From Desulfovibrio sp. OttesenSCG-928-G15 (GTDB lineage Bacteria; Desulfobacterota; Desulfovibrionia; Desulfovibrionales; Desulfovibrionaceae): 41,499 nucleotides of DNA. Shown one piece after another: positions 41,487-41,499 of the stretch (position 1 is its first letter; the number at the start of each line of letters is the position of its first letter). The DNA is taken from positions 1 through 41,499 of the forward strand of contig JAJDIC010000010.1 of the NCBI GenBank assembly GCA_030266525.1. Direction: 5' to 3'. The notes under the pieces were generated by a model. It ran no database searches. It worked only from the letters and a program-made list of their open reading frames with translations, and was not told the DNA's origin. Position numbers and translations under genes: made by a program.

Positions 41487-41499
41487 ATTCCGCGTGGGA

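Noticed and set aside
1..41499. tRNA, rRNA, CRISPR array or insertion sequence
   Set aside because: No cloverleaf-like stretch, regular repeat-spacer pattern, transposase reading frame or terminal inverted repeats were seen by eye.

Overview
The window looks like a chromosomal segment of a Gram-negative anaerobe, most likely Desulfovibrionaceae (Desulfovibrio/Bilophila-like). This rests on a fused IspD-IspF protein, a single-chain pyruvate:ferredoxin oxidoreductase, and an XRE-cupin regulator next to an acyl-CoA ligase. The species is inference. No tRNA, rRNA, CRISPR array, insertion sequence or phage gene was seen.

Positions 1-29.4 kb are a surface-glycan (O-antigen, capsule or glycoprotein-glycan) accessory region. 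Its left part (+ strand, 2-7247) is a tightly packed operon: the end of a hexapeptide-repeat acyltransferase, two LicD-type transferases, a winged-helix/LicC/LicA fusion, an EutH-type permease and a third LicD-type protein. I read this as an import, phosphorylation, CDP-activation and transfer route for phosphoethanolamine or phosphocholine, with EutH in the place usually held by the choline permease LicB. A two-domain glycosyltransferase and an asparagine-synthase-like protein follow on the same strand.

From 11.7 to 14.2 kb an FrhB-like iron-sulfur protein and a WbpG-type sugar amidotransferase are divergently transcribed. From 14.3 to 29.4 kb everything is on the minus strand, read from right to left. 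First come sugar-nucleotide genes (WbpB-type oxidoreductase, WbpD-type acetyltransferase, NodB-like deacetylase, formyltransferase, DegT aminotransferase). Then come a very large glycosyltransferase interrupted at a ten-base G tract, a second asparagine-synthase-like protein, a GT2 transferase, a DUF354 glycosyltransferase, a polysaccharide pyruvyl transferase and a multi-membrane-span protein carrying a nine-base G tract. The set suggests a diacetamido- or acetamidino-uronic acid-containing glycan with amide, formyl, pyruvyl and phospho-amino-alcohol decorations, at least one step of which may be phase-variable.

From about 29.8 kb the sequence becomes more GC-rich and ordinary: a small secreted Cys-rich protein, an FkbM methyltransferase, an XRE-cupin regulator with an acyl-CoA ligase, pyruvate:ferredoxin oxidoreductase, a secreted OB-fold-like protein, glycerate kinase, a HAD phosphatase and IspDF. 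No polymerase, flippase, ABC exporter, UDP-GlcNAc dehydrogenase or epimerase is clearly present, so the glycan locus probably continues to the left of the window.
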